Assembly (NCBI GenBank): GCA_937928595.1
Contig: CALGJV010000012.1
Location: 1 to 64,000 of the forward strand
Reading direction: 5' to 3'
Length of the DNA stretch: 64,000 nucleotides
From: an uncultured Phycisphaerae bacterium
GTDB lineage: Bacteria > Planctomycetota > Phycisphaerae > UBA1845 > Fen-1342
The notes under the pieces are model-generated. The model was not told the DNA's origin. It was given only the letters and a program-made list of their open reading frames with translations, and did not search any database. Made by a program: the position numbers and the translations under genes. Below are positions 54,901 through 60,068 of this stretch, piece by piece (the stretch's first letter is position 1; each line of letters starts with the position of its first letter).

Positions 54901-55657
54901 CCTCAAAGTGCTGAGCCGGCCGCAGGTCGTGGCGATCAACAACAAGGAAGCCACGATCGACATCAGCAACGACGTACCGTACGTGACGGGCACGTCGACC
55001 ACCACCGGCGGGCAGATCACGACGAGCGTGGCCCGCGAGCGCATCGGCATCAAGCTGGTCGTGACGCCGCAGATCAACGACGACGGCTACGTGCTGATGG
55101 ACATCTCGCAGGAAGTGTCCGACTTCAGCGGTTCGACCGTCTCGGTCGGCAACGGTGTGACGGCGCCGGTCTTCTTCCGCCGCAACGTGCAGACGACCAT
55201 CACGGTGAAGGACCAGGAGACGGTCGTGCTCGGCGGCCTGATCACGTCGCGGTCCGAGAACAAGGAAAACAAGGTCCCGATCGTCGGCGACATCCCCGGT
55301 CTCGGTTGGCTGATGCGAAGCCAGTCCGACAGCACGTCGCGCACCGAACTGCTCGTCGTGCTGACGCCGCAGATCGTCCGGACGGTGGAGGACTACCGCC
55401 ACCTGTCGGCCCGCGAGCGCGACAACATGCACGTGATCCCGGGCGAGCTGCTCAGCGACCCGCTGATGCAGGGCCTGCGCCGTGAGGAGCCGCTGGGCTT
55501 CGACGAGTTCCGCGGCGAGCCACAGCCGCTGGACGTGCCCGCCGACGGCGCGGACGAGCCGTACGGGCCTGTGCGGCCGGCCCTCCACCCGGAACGCGGC
55601 CCGGCCGAGGATCCGGACACGTACAATGTGCCGCTGACGCTCCGGACCGGCTCGTGA
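42941..55657 (+). CDS. gspD: Giant multi-module secretin (GspD/PilQ-like)
   Basis: A 4,238-residue outer-membrane secretin, several times the usual 550-800. A signal peptide (about 1-30, ending TVCLA) is followed by an Ala/Pro-rich region. An N0-type domain lies at about 208-290 (WFNFKDTPWEEVIQQF; FTLEEAIDELNFILCEQGYYF). About 38 tandem ring-building (secretin N1/NolW-type) modules averaging 94 residues run from about 312 to 3904. Each has a beta-alpha half and a second half like DPRTNSLIVYAP followed by a helix ending in LD. Gly-rich loops often lie between the halves. The C-terminal secretin domain (about 3905-4150) is complete: LILEVTMSNALDLGVEF, LSRPQVVAINNKEATI, VLGGLITSRSENKENKVPIVGDIPGLGWLM, LVVLTPQIVR. 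ATG 42941 has GAGGTG 5 bases upstream. It ends the gsp operon and overlaps a lipoprotein gene. Confidence 0.93.
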   Translation: MTLRMSELGRNSATLLTLLMILAGATVCLADPPAEPAGAPAASQPAATRPASSPASQEGMKRLQEIREKMQREREANAAGQSQAAPNGAPPADADHPAPQSSPPRPAPTPANDPAARAALRQRAAQQRAGADVAPDFVGPPAHLAGPAPAPGTPIDVTPAPSAPAAVAPLEGAAPVTPPASGEVPHAATVETAPPARVEPPPPDDGRTEWFNFKDTPWEEVIQQFVDRIGKPLMNADTLIIGGTLTYQTTRRFTLEEAIDELNFILCEQGYYFVEQEHHIRVVPTSEMRQWVPVDRTFPSLQAFLEAEPRDMEFVTVYYQVRDLPAQQYVDLFLDALSEGTLMQALKDSNQIKITALARDVRKFVTLKDMINIEPSDPRKLKIFPIKTSATDIEARVRAFLDLSNPAAPQMRMVRDPRTGQMIPQPVPAAAGGAQAEVQMVADERTNAIIVKATEDKLKEIEKLVATLDERPPLGEFKTTVVPVKYGDAVEFANLLNQILQQEQGQARAMMPNWQMQRQAQLAQMAAMRNMRNRPGQPPQPMPQPMPNPGVMQAGTVQPEDLMGEGLFERARKTVRMVAEPRTNSLIVYANEDGLKRVKEILEIIDQPIPDQLKTIVLVNAKVGDIAALVNDLVLATSQATATGGRVPTIVPDENNNAFHVIAERADLARIEAIIERFDVPGPERTRHVVELRNLRPSQVAQLVQPLLQAKGGGGPAAPTPQRFGGRRGNLGGGFTPPTPSATASNDFQLIPLDEAQVLIVICSDDDWDKIAETIQLWDERALTNTPQMRTFTVKQGNPAAVATLLGNMYRTYDHPTLGRSQVFVQAEGKTLYAYGVKPALEEIEQLLPQIDVESSEQIAILPLANADASQVAQQAQQLFAGRGGGGMPGGRGGMPMGGGGPLIQAEPMTNSLIVQGEPADIDKVKDYAMQMDQRIATLATEQRFYTPENVPAAEIAAAIQNFFANAARSIRTGMPSGSQVKASASGAVVIVEAPKEKFAEIETFIKRIDAKKAELVTKLVKLPGADVNQVAQMLNQTVSRWAPRADRQQATFIPDVATETVIVSAPVDWIPEIDRILQQFATGGEELTLERRIYPVKQVDAAWAAEILRQSLLSEAGKKGPQIANRISLAIDDRQNQIILNAPRFLHGTADTLLKELDREGPDQTPVAITPKYADPNQLAQMIQTMFRPSGGGGRAAQDVQVAVTNNQLIVKAPPKKLAEIREVVEAADTPDTGGVQVKMYDLKVLNAAQVQLAVQGFLAQLKKNQKAGQLQPGAYAEPTTNTLVVLAPPDVLPLIDTMILELEGKTPPTARAQSYTLRFARADQLWQQVDAMLKAKVAEREGVKRGTIQTLVTADPAGNRLFVYAPEDYQELAASLIAMVDTEVETAEIVHILPLNDGDAQQVAQALNATLAGGGRTGTTAPRVRITADPGSNSLLIAGLPKDVADAEKLVRDLEINSVRVPELQRFRLKYAMAKQIEDVLKSAYPAARGGSPQDAVTITVDEYANTVLVSANKRKMREVERFIAELDAAPTAEEERGTDGRGRIVYFVDIARGRASDVAWDVRALFPRESEGGPSIESDWFDEYLIVKCRETEFPKILQYIREFEKRAKIERKVVTYRPKANTDALLQYLTARDENIVVEQAGAAPRRESIVRELWGPDEEPESVKQKREKQDKPDAPKPGTPAATERGRTERPQRAPLAWRDGLADAELRVALCSLTLEDPAPAATKPAPRGPVVVPAEREDEAAPAVGGAAQRVPSPLAKEPPRVVRQPDGTLIILGDKKKVDDIVDTLDVLQQDLASGEVIRIYKFRYGDVSAAAEILQLMFNETRQLLLQQAMQPQQPQQRRGGQGGREDEDPRAQGMFDQLRGMVGGPAGPQQRGGARAGQAGGQRMRIATDPGHNYLIIKCDEVDLPEIERLLRELDIPPGEVQVKIFQLKNLLADETAQNISDVLGISKAQSRRGGTAGRNLPMGGRPGMPGGQQQQLIEMLQQQLVSVPGVEGGAKVERVEIVPNSTTNALLVSAPPEVMDLIERVIGELEELEGRDVIGIHHYPLQKARVDDVLPLLQEIFEAAGAGGGGGGRSPMMFRMGGFGGFGGFGGGGKSPAALGPVTVSADPRTNTIIYTAEAKDVPTIEHHIRMLDLEGPVAEAELYVCEYGNAESIAGVVTAIYGGGVGAGRSGRRTGFMPGGETAGGSDVRIEAEPATNSIVVFAPRDKRDLILSKIRELDRLADQIIREIPVQFADPTKLAQTLSDMFADIGGSGARSTGGARRTRNPLGGALGGGSPVVSSGRITILGDKPSKKLLVRAPNEIFRQINELVTVLDRPDEMLKLKAFPLQHADAETVVESVKQAMTEYLQLARTTGTETDFDAFTAMPDPRTNSVVVVGSDKTFLFVANVVNAIDVPGIPKEFRIFKLEKAEAATVADAINSFAGSGGGAGGGGRRRGGMPGAGGGTSTRELSVTAVPDEATNTVMVFGKPEDIDRIETAVINRLEEAVTLQIATLPVVNVPPSQLVGFITPFLDQGAGAGSAGRGGARPAGSGTGGPQMVPNDGARSLVVRGTKRQIDEVRRLVEQFDDANAIQDRIKVIQVPYGQDAVQLAADIERIVNKSEDDAAKAAGRPARLVSIGADVFTNTLIVAGDPAQFGLVAAVVQQLADIGGPTNVVTRVIEFKNLSARDAEDAVNLLQQKKSGSGAGRSAAPSRRSTGGGSAAPARPSGNVTPPPARPSTPSTPPAAPRSGGAAPAPRRPAPGGGGGGAKPGGGMAPLVNPSILTSLPTLATTLSLAGPVIAQERIIPILGRRGGLLEDDPPARKPAPATPPATAPSSAERLRRLREAIEAGEAADPAEPRPRPARGPAVDAAVNEPADEAATTGPTDLTATLSGVSGALRGEVVARAVDGQRLIITGDARDLDFVEEILRMMEVSTPQPQIEVFVLQSAKATALAPIIEKAVKGELDIRASQERFSINAEARSNALIVAAAPHIMERIAELVDRLDGATTTEGADVRSVVLEHIRASEAVSLLRPTIERLNRMREVPTESQAAIEPVDRNNSVLITGTKKDVEEIEQLIRTIDVEISAKQEGKSFVAADVVLVQLENASAEDVAKVLSDMIDKEQEAATQAGGTGAARAGKPFVKKLRLRLADGRELPELDLERPIKVIAEKGTNSLIIFSSKDNNEALAAIVGVFDTLPSAPDTDVKVFVLQHAAAETVAKLLQDTFSDKSYLKRPVEGSDGKNLPQGKLPPVPPGLAAKGLPYPLAVQFDARTNTVLLIGRRDAVVLAGGLIKELDRPTTDLGVKAHVIELRNATATTLMDKLRKLLDDRSKALGADKNAARDNAVIQADERANALIVLATDPIYDMIEDLAQQLDTAERYSIVDTRYRPLLKADAAKLKGLLDESFKAKKDAEAKSNKESSDTLSVLADPRGNGLLLTGTRDYLAEAEKLIVQFDRDFDGAVVLKAIKLKLNTAPNVAALLQDMVDKALKQTDSKLSGTPIHVRADPVSDTLLLAAARDDMAMLERWVEILDRPSEVGRMIKILPLRQGVAEDVSKAVTDIFKRPAGGTSGGGAIDVTVTADKVTNSVVAFGPPALVADIEKFVQEYDGVEGRKGAMVRMFKLKQADAEQAGDLLQRILDLRGGSVGGSTGGGGTTGTGRTDDAASRVLLIFQKDHPDLGLETLKALRTEITVISDLRTNTLTVMAPAESMPLMESLVAAVDVPPEDAKIRVFRLRNADAEQMVTMLEALFGRGTSGSTTRGRTGTTTGETERVLTLAEGIAPGGRQEIAFTTDVRTNSVIAAGTPGYLDLVEKMIVELDTVPIEDRKTFVYAPRNIKAQTLAESITSRSDAEQQRLQEIGDEISTSQKQARRVTAIANEDANRVVLDYSPRFEDEVMNLVRQLDQPPPQVMIQVLILEVTMSNALDLGVEFAFQDLQYAKAGPADTTTFDYVGGTDVGASGSGLGGFTFTVTGADFNFLFRTLQSENNLKVLSRPQVVAINNKEATIDISNDVPYVTGTSTTTGGQITTSVARERIGIKLVVTPQINDDGYVLMDISQEVSDFSGSTVSVGNGVTAPVFFRRNVQTTITVKDQETVVLGGLITSRSENKENKVPIVGDIPGLGWLMRSQSDSTSRTELLVVLTPQIVRTVEDYRHLSARERDNMHVIPGELLSDPLMQGLRREEPLGFDEFRGEPQPLDVPADGADEPYGPVRPALHPERGPAEDPDTYNVPLTLRTGS
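43875..54650 (+). repeat. About 38 tandem secretin N-domain modules
   Basis: Hand count of the signature [DE]xxTN[ST][LIV][IV]V followed by a helix and a terminal LD pair gives 37 copies; one diverged copy precedes them at 43875. Clear copies include DERTNAIIVKA, EPRTNSLIVYA, DPRTNTIIYTA, EPATNSIVVFA and DVRTNSVIAAG. Copies are diverged at DNA level, so the array is old rather than a recent amplification. The count may be off by about three. Confidence 0.8.
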
Positions 55658-56361
55658 GCGGACCGATCCCCGGGCGCGCGGCGCCGGCCCGGGGACACGG
55701 GTCGTCGGGACGGCGCCGCGCTGCGGGACGGTCGCGCGTGCGATCTGCGGGTTCGAGCGGATGGTTGGTCGTGGGGGTGGCGGCGGTGCTGTCGCTGGCG
55801 GCCGGGTGCCAGTCGCTCGGCAGCGGGTCATCTTCGCTGACGTCGGGCCCCAACGTGCGCGACGATGTCGTGGGCGTGTTCTCCTTCAAATACCCGGCGC
55901 CGTTCCTCAAGGCGGATGACGGTCGCGTGGGCGGCATCCGCACCCGCGTCTATTTCCAGTCCGCCAAGACGGGCAAGGGCGTCTTTGTCCCGGGGACCAT
56001 CGAGATCGAGCTTTTCGGTCGGCAGCGCAAACCGGACGGAGGCTACGTGCGGGTGCCGCTGCACACGTGGACGTTCGATCCGCGGTCGGCGGAGGGCTTC
56101 CGCATCCCCAAGGAAGCAGTTCCCGGTTTCGGTTACGGCTTCTTCCTGTATTGGCCGGAGAGCGTCGACGTCGCGGGGCAGACGGTCGACCTTCGCATCA
56201 GCTATCGACGGCTGGACGGGCGTTACATCCGCAGCACCTACAAGGAGTACCAGGTGCCGCCGCCGGTGCGCGACCGCGTCTCGGACTCGCCGGCGACTTC
56301 GGCTCCGCGGACGACCACGCGTCCCGCCGCCGCGGCGCCGGCACCGGGCGGGCGTCCGTGA
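55654..56361 (+). CDS. Hypothetical lipoprotein, pilotin candidate
   Basis: A 235-residue protein with a basic N-terminus, a hydrophobic signal segment and the lipobox LAAGC (Cys 52). The mature domain is beta-rich (VGVFSFKYPAPFLKADDG, then VRVPLHTWTFDPRSAEGF and GYGFFLYWPESVDV) and I do not recognise its family. Its GTG start overlaps the secretin stop codon (GTGA). A GTG at 55738 would give a more normal signal peptide with Cys at about residue 24. Small lipoproteins encoded with secretins often act as pilotins that target the secretin to the outer membrane; that role is inferred from location only. It overlaps the next gene by one base. Confidence 0.65.
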   Translation: MSGPIPGRAAPARGHGSSGRRRAAGRSRVRSAGSSGWLVVGVAAVLSLAAGCQSLGSGSSSLTSGPNVRDDVVGVFSFKYPAPFLKADDGRVGGIRTRVYFQSAKTGKGVFVPGTIEIELFGRQRKPDGGYVRVPLHTWTFDPRSAEGFRIPKEAVPGFGYGFFLYWPESVDVAGQTVDLRISYRRLDGRYIRSTYKEYQVPPPVRDRVSDSPATSAPRTTTRPAAAAPAPGGRP

Positions 56362-56852
56362 TGCCCTGGTCGCTTTATGCCGTGGGTCTGGTGGCCGCGT
56401 TCCTGTTGCAGACCGCGGTGCTGCCGCTGCTGCATCTGGGGGCCGTCGATCTGCTGCTCACGCTCGCCCTCGTCTGCGGGCTGGCGGCGCCGGTGCCGGA
56501 TGCCCGGCTGGCCGGCTGGGGCGCCGGGTTCGTCAAGGATCTCGACACGGACGGCCCGTTGGGCCTGCACGCGGTGCTCTGCGGGCTGGCGGTGCTGCTG
56601 CTGACCGTGGTGCGCGCACAGTTGAACCTGCACCTGTGGTGGGTGCGCTGGCTGCTGGCCGCAGCGGTCGCTTGGCCGGTTGAGCTGGCCGCGCGGCTGC
56701 ACCAGCACTTTACGCTGGGCACGAGCGCGACGGCGGGCGGTCTGGTGTTCGGTTCTCTCCTGACGGCGGTGGTGGCGGGGCTCCTGGCGACGCTGCTCCT
56801 GGCGTTGCCCGGCCGGGCGGGACGGCGCGCCGCGGCGCGCCGCCGCTGGTAA
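56361..56852 (+). CDS. MreD-like polytopic membrane protein
   Basis: A 163-residue protein with about five hydrophobic segments (about 4-24, 28-47, 63-82, 92-108, 126-150) and a basic C-terminus (RRAAARRRW). The start MPWSLYAVGLVAAFLLQTAVLPLLHLGAVDLLL and the GFVKDLDTDGPLGLHAVLCGL segment fit the MreD (rod-shape determining) pattern. MreB and MreC are not in the window. TGATG overlap with the upstream lipoprotein gene suggests cotranslation with the secretin operon, which is unusual for MreD. It may instead be an unrelated membrane protein of the secretion system. Confidence 0.6.
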   Translation: MPWSLYAVGLVAAFLLQTAVLPLLHLGAVDLLLTLALVCGLAAPVPDARLAGWGAGFVKDLDTDGPLGLHAVLCGLAVLLLTVVRAQLNLHLWWVRWLLAAAVAWPVELAARLHQHFTLGTSATAGGLVFGSLLTAVVAGLLATLLLALPGRAGRRAAARRRW

Positions 56853-56876
56853 CGGCGCCAGCGGCGCGGAATCCCG

Positions 56877-56905
56877 TCGACGTGGCCGACCGGCCGCGCT
56901 AGAGT
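56877..56905 (+). promoter_or_regulatory. Promoter of the CBS-domain gene
   Basis: TCGACG (56877-56882; 4 of 6) and TAGAGT (56900-56905) are 17 bases apart, about 55 bases ahead of the ATG. Confidence 0.45.
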
Positions 56906-56958
56906 ATGTGCGGCCGAAAGTGCACTTCCCGTAGCGGAAGCGTGAGCGAGGGCACGGT

Positions 56959-57396
56959 ATGGGCACGGTCCAAAAGATTCTCGAGCGCAAAGGGCGGCAG
57001 GTGCACAGCATCTCCGAGGACGCGTCCGTGCTGGAGGCCGCGCGGCAGATGAACGAGCACCGGGTGGGGGCGCTGGTCGTGACCCGCGCGGAGCGTGTCG
57101 TGGGGATCTTCACGGAGCGGGATATTCTCTGCCGCGTTGTGGCCGCGCAGCGCGACCCGGCCCAAACGAAGGTCGGATCCGTGATGACCGCCCCGGTGGC
57201 GGTCTGCACGCCCGAAACGACCCGGGAGGAGTGCCGCAATGTGATGCGGGCCCGGCGGATCCGGCACCTGCCGGTCGTCAGCGAGGGGCGGCTGACGGGT
57301 ATTATCTCGATCGGCGACGTGCTGGAGGCGACCGAGGCGGACCAGCACGCCACGATCCAGTACCTGTACGAGTACATGCACGGCGAGTGGAGCTGA
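56959..57396 (+). CDS. CBS-pair domain protein
   Basis: A 145-residue stand-alone pair of CBS domains (about 8-65 and 75-135) with typical ends ALVVTRAERVVGIFTERDIL and HLPVVSEGRLTGIISIGDVLEA. Such proteins bind adenosine nucleotides and regulate partners. Both copies keep the TxRD/SxxD-type ribose-binding positions (TERDI, SIGDV). GAGGG lies 6 bases before ATG 56959. It has its own promoter and no obvious functional neighbour, so its partner is unknown. Confidence 0.93.
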   Translation: MGTVQKILERKGRQVHSISEDASVLEAARQMNEHRVGALVVTRAERVVGIFTERDILCRVVAAQRDPAQTKVGSVMTAPVAVCTPETTREECRNVMRARRIRHLPVVSEGRLTGIISIGDVLEATEADQHATIQYLYEYMHGEWS

Positions 57397-57411
57397 CGGG
57401 GGCCGGGCCGG

Positions 57412-57440
57412 TTCCCGCCGGCCGGGGGGGCCGCTAAACT
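57412..57440 (+). promoter_or_regulatory. Possible promoter of fumC
   Basis: TTCCCG (57412-57417; 3 of 6) and TAAACT (57435-57440; 4 of 6) lie 17 bases apart, giving a leader of about 80 bases. Confidence 0.35.
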
Positions 57441-57526
57441 CAAGCGCTCGGGCGACCCGGCCCGGCGCGGGCCCGGGCCGGAGGCAGGGCCGAACCCGCT
57501 TTTCAGGACGCACACAAAGGACACAC

Positions 57527-58930
57527 ATGGCACCGACGCGCATCGAACGCGACTCGATGGGGGAGATGGAAGTCCCGGCGCACGCTTTGTGGGGGGCCTC
57601 GACGCAACGGGCGGCCCTCAACTTCCCGATCAGCGGCTACCGCTTCGGCCGGCGGATGATCCGGGCGCTGGGCCTGGTGAAATACGCAGCCGCGATGGCC
57701 AACGAGAAGCTCGGCAAGCTCGACGCGGCCCGCGCGACGGCCATCAAGCAGGCGGCGCGCGAGGTGATCGAGGGCCGGCACGACGACCAGTTCGTGCTGG
57801 ACGTCTTCCAGACCGGCTCGGGCACCAGCACGAACATGAACGCCAACGAGGTCATCGCGACGCGCGCGATGCAGCTGGCGCCCGGGCTCAAGGTCCATCC
57901 GAACGACCACGTGAACATGGGGCAGTCGTCCAACGACGTGATCCCGACGGCGATTCACGTGGCCGTCGTCGAGGCGCTGCGGGGCGACCTGATGCCCGCG
58001 CTGCACCAGCTCCACCAGGCCTTGCAGGCCAAGGCGCAGGCCTGGGACGAAATTATCAAGATCGGCCGCACGCACCTGATGGACGCGACGCCGATCCGGC
58101 TCGGGCAGGAGTTCAGCGGCTACGCGAGCCAGGTCGCGCACGCCGACCGCCGGATTCTATCGAAGGTCATTATCCTGCGCGAGCTGCCCATCGGCGGGAC
58201 GGCCGTTGGGACGGGGATCAACACGCACCCCGATTTCGCCCGGCACGTCTGCGAGATCCTCAACCACGAGACGCGCGAGGCGTTCCACGAGGCCCGCAAC
58301 CACTTCGAGGCCCAGGCGGCCAAGGATGCGCTGGTCGGGGCCGCCGGCGTGCTGCGGGTCATCGCCATCAGCCTGACGAAGATCGCCAACGACATCCGCT
58401 GGCTCGGCAGCGGCCCGCGCTGCGGCCTGGGCGAGCTGATCCTGCCGGCGACGCAGCCCGGCAGTTCGATCATGCCCGGCAAGGTCAACCCCGTCATCTG
58501 CGAGGCCGTTCTCCAGGTCTGCGCGCAGGTCATCGGCAACGACGCGGCCGTCACGTACGCCGCCGCCCTGCTGGGCAACTTCGAGCTGCACACCGGCATG
58601 CCGGTCCTCGCCCATAACTTGCTCGAGTCCATCCGTCTGCTGGCCGGCGCGTGCCAGGTCTTCACGGACAAGTGCATCACAAGCCTGCGGCCCAATCATC
58701 AGCGCTGTGCGGAGCTCATCGAGCAGTCGCTGGCGATGTGCACGAGTCTGGCCCCGCTGATCGGCTACGACGCGGCGGCCGAGATCGCCAAGGAGGCGGC
58801 CGCCACCGGCAAGACCGTGCGGCAGGTGGCGCTGGAGAAGAAGGTGTTGCCGGAGGCCGAGCTGAACGCGGCGCTCGACCCGCGCGCGATGACCATGCCG
58901 AGCGACCGCGTGCTGCCGGTCTCGGCGTGA
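57527..58930 (+). CDS. fumC: Fumarate hydratase, class II
   Basis: A 467-residue enzyme that interconverts fumarate and malate in the citric acid cycle; length is typical. The start RIERDSMGEMEVPAHALWGASTQRA, the TGSGTSTNMNANEV segment (fumarase type; aspartases differ here), HVNMGQSSNDVIPT, and the superfamily signature GSSIMPGKVNPV near residue 312 are all intact. It is cytoplasmic, oxygen-stable and independent of iron. AAAGGA precedes ATG 57527. It converges with etfA across a short repeat-bearing gap. Confidence 0.95.
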   Translation: MAPTRIERDSMGEMEVPAHALWGASTQRAALNFPISGYRFGRRMIRALGLVKYAAAMANEKLGKLDAARATAIKQAAREVIEGRHDDQFVLDVFQTGSGTSTNMNANEVIATRAMQLAPGLKVHPNDHVNMGQSSNDVIPTAIHVAVVEALRGDLMPALHQLHQALQAKAQAWDEIIKIGRTHLMDATPIRLGQEFSGYASQVAHADRRILSKVIILRELPIGGTAVGTGINTHPDFARHVCEILNHETREAFHEARNHFEAQAAKDALVGAAGVLRVIAISLTKIANDIRWLGSGPRCGLGELILPATQPGSSIMPGKVNPVICEAVLQVCAQVIGNDAAVTYAAALLGNFELHTGMPVLAHNLLESIRLLAGACQVFTDKCITSLRPNHQRCAELIEQSLAMCTSLAPLIGYDAAAEIAKEAAATGKTVRQVALEKKVLPEAELNAALDPRAMTMPSDRVLPVSA

Positions 58931-58934
58931 GGGT

Positions 58935-58990
58935 CGTCGCGCGCGACGGATCACCGCAAAGGCGCCAAGAGCGCCGAGGGCGCAGAGCGG
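58935..58990 (+). repeat. Palindrome plus degenerate 9-base tandem repeats between fumC and etfA
   Basis: A perfect 14-base palindrome (58935-58948, CGTCGCGCGCGACG) is followed by four units with consensus CGCNRAGRG at 58955-58990. The palindrome could end transcription of the convergent genes, but no T tract follows. The short repeat resembles purine-rich GCCAAGGACGC-like elements scattered in many environmental genomes. Confidence 0.5.
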
Positions 58991-59042
58991 GCCGTCAGGG
59001 AGTGTTCGCGCGCCGGGTCCGAAGGCCGCGACGGGTGCGACC

Positions 59043-60029
59043 TCAGTTCTTCAGGCGGCGGACCTCCTCCGTCAGCGCCGGCACGACCTTGAACAGGTCG
59101 CCGATGATGGCGTAATCCGCGACCTTGAGCAGCGGCGCTTCCTTGTCCGTGTTGATCGCGACGATGACCTTGCTGCCCCGCATGCCGGCCAGATGCTGGA
59201 TCGCGCCGCTGATGCCGCACGCGATGTACAGGCGCGGCGTGACCGTCTTGCCCGTCAGGCCGACCTGGCGGCTGTGCGGCTGATACCCCGCGTCGCACGC
59301 GGCCCGCGACGCGCCCACCGCCGCGTCGAGCTCCTTGGCCAGGTCGTACAGGATCTTGAAATTCTCGGCGCTCTTCAGCGCCCGCCCGCCCGACACGATG
59401 ATGTCCGCCTCCGCGACGTCCTTCACCTCGCCGCCGGCCTTCACCACCTCCTTCACCGTCAGCCGGTCGTCGCCCGCGGCCGGCGCGTACGGCAGCGCCG
59501 TCCGCGGCGCGCCGCCCGCCCCCGGCGCCGGCGCCGCGAACGCGTTCGGCCGCACCGACGCGATCGCCGGCCGCTCCTTTGGGAAGACCACGCCCGCCGA
59601 CGCCTTGCCGTTGTAGATCGGCCGCCGCGCGACCAGCCCGCCGTCCGGCCCGATATCCAGCGCGATCACGTCCGTCGCCAGCGCGGCCCGCGTCCGCACG
59701 GCCACACGCGGCGCCAGGTCGCGCCCCATGAACGTCGCCGGCAGGAGCATGATCCGCGGCTGCACCTGCCCGATCGCCGCCGCCAGGGCCGTCCGGTACC
59801 GCAGCGCCGAATAGTGGGCCAGCGCCGGGTCGCTGATCGTCAGCAGCCCGTCCACACCGGCCTTGTCGGTGGCCGCGGCGGCCGCCTCCACCGGGCCGCC
59901 GATGACGACCGCATGCACCTTGCCGCCCGTCTTGCCCGCCAGTTGCCGCGCGACGGTAACAATCTGGAGTGCGGCCGGGTGCAGTTTGTCATCACGCTGT
60001 TCCGCGAACACGAGGATGTCGTCGGTCAT
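59043..60029 (-). CDS. etfA: Electron transfer flavoprotein, alpha subunit
   Basis: A 328-residue ETF alpha subunit that carries FAD and passes electrons from acyl-CoA and other dehydrogenases to the quinone pool. The C-terminal FAD domain shows [33 protein letters not shown], followed by [28 protein letters not shown], as in the family. GAGGGAA lies directly before ATG 60029. It is 39 bases downstream of etfB on the same strand, so the pair forms an operon. No acyl-CoA dehydrogenase or ETF:quinone oxidoreductase is in the window. Confidence 0.96.
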   Translation of the reverse strand: MTDDILVFAEQRDDKLHPAALQIVTVARQLAGKTGGKVHAVVIGGPVEAAAAATDKAGVDGLLTISDPALAHYSALRYRTALAAAIGQVQPRIMLLPATFMGRDLAPRVAVRTRAALATDVIALDIGPDGGLVARRPIYNGKASAGVVFPKERPAIASVRPNAFAAPAPGAGGAPRTALPYAPAAGDDRLTVKEVVKAGGEVKDVAEADIIVSGGRALKSAENFKILYDLAKELDAAVGASRAACDAGYQPHSRQVGLTGKTVTPRLYIACGISGAIQHLAGMRGSKVIVAINTDKEAPLLKVADYAIIGDLFKVVPALTEEVRRLKN

Positions 60030-60068
60030 GGTTCCCTCGCTGGCGCCAAGTCGCGCGATACGGTCCGG

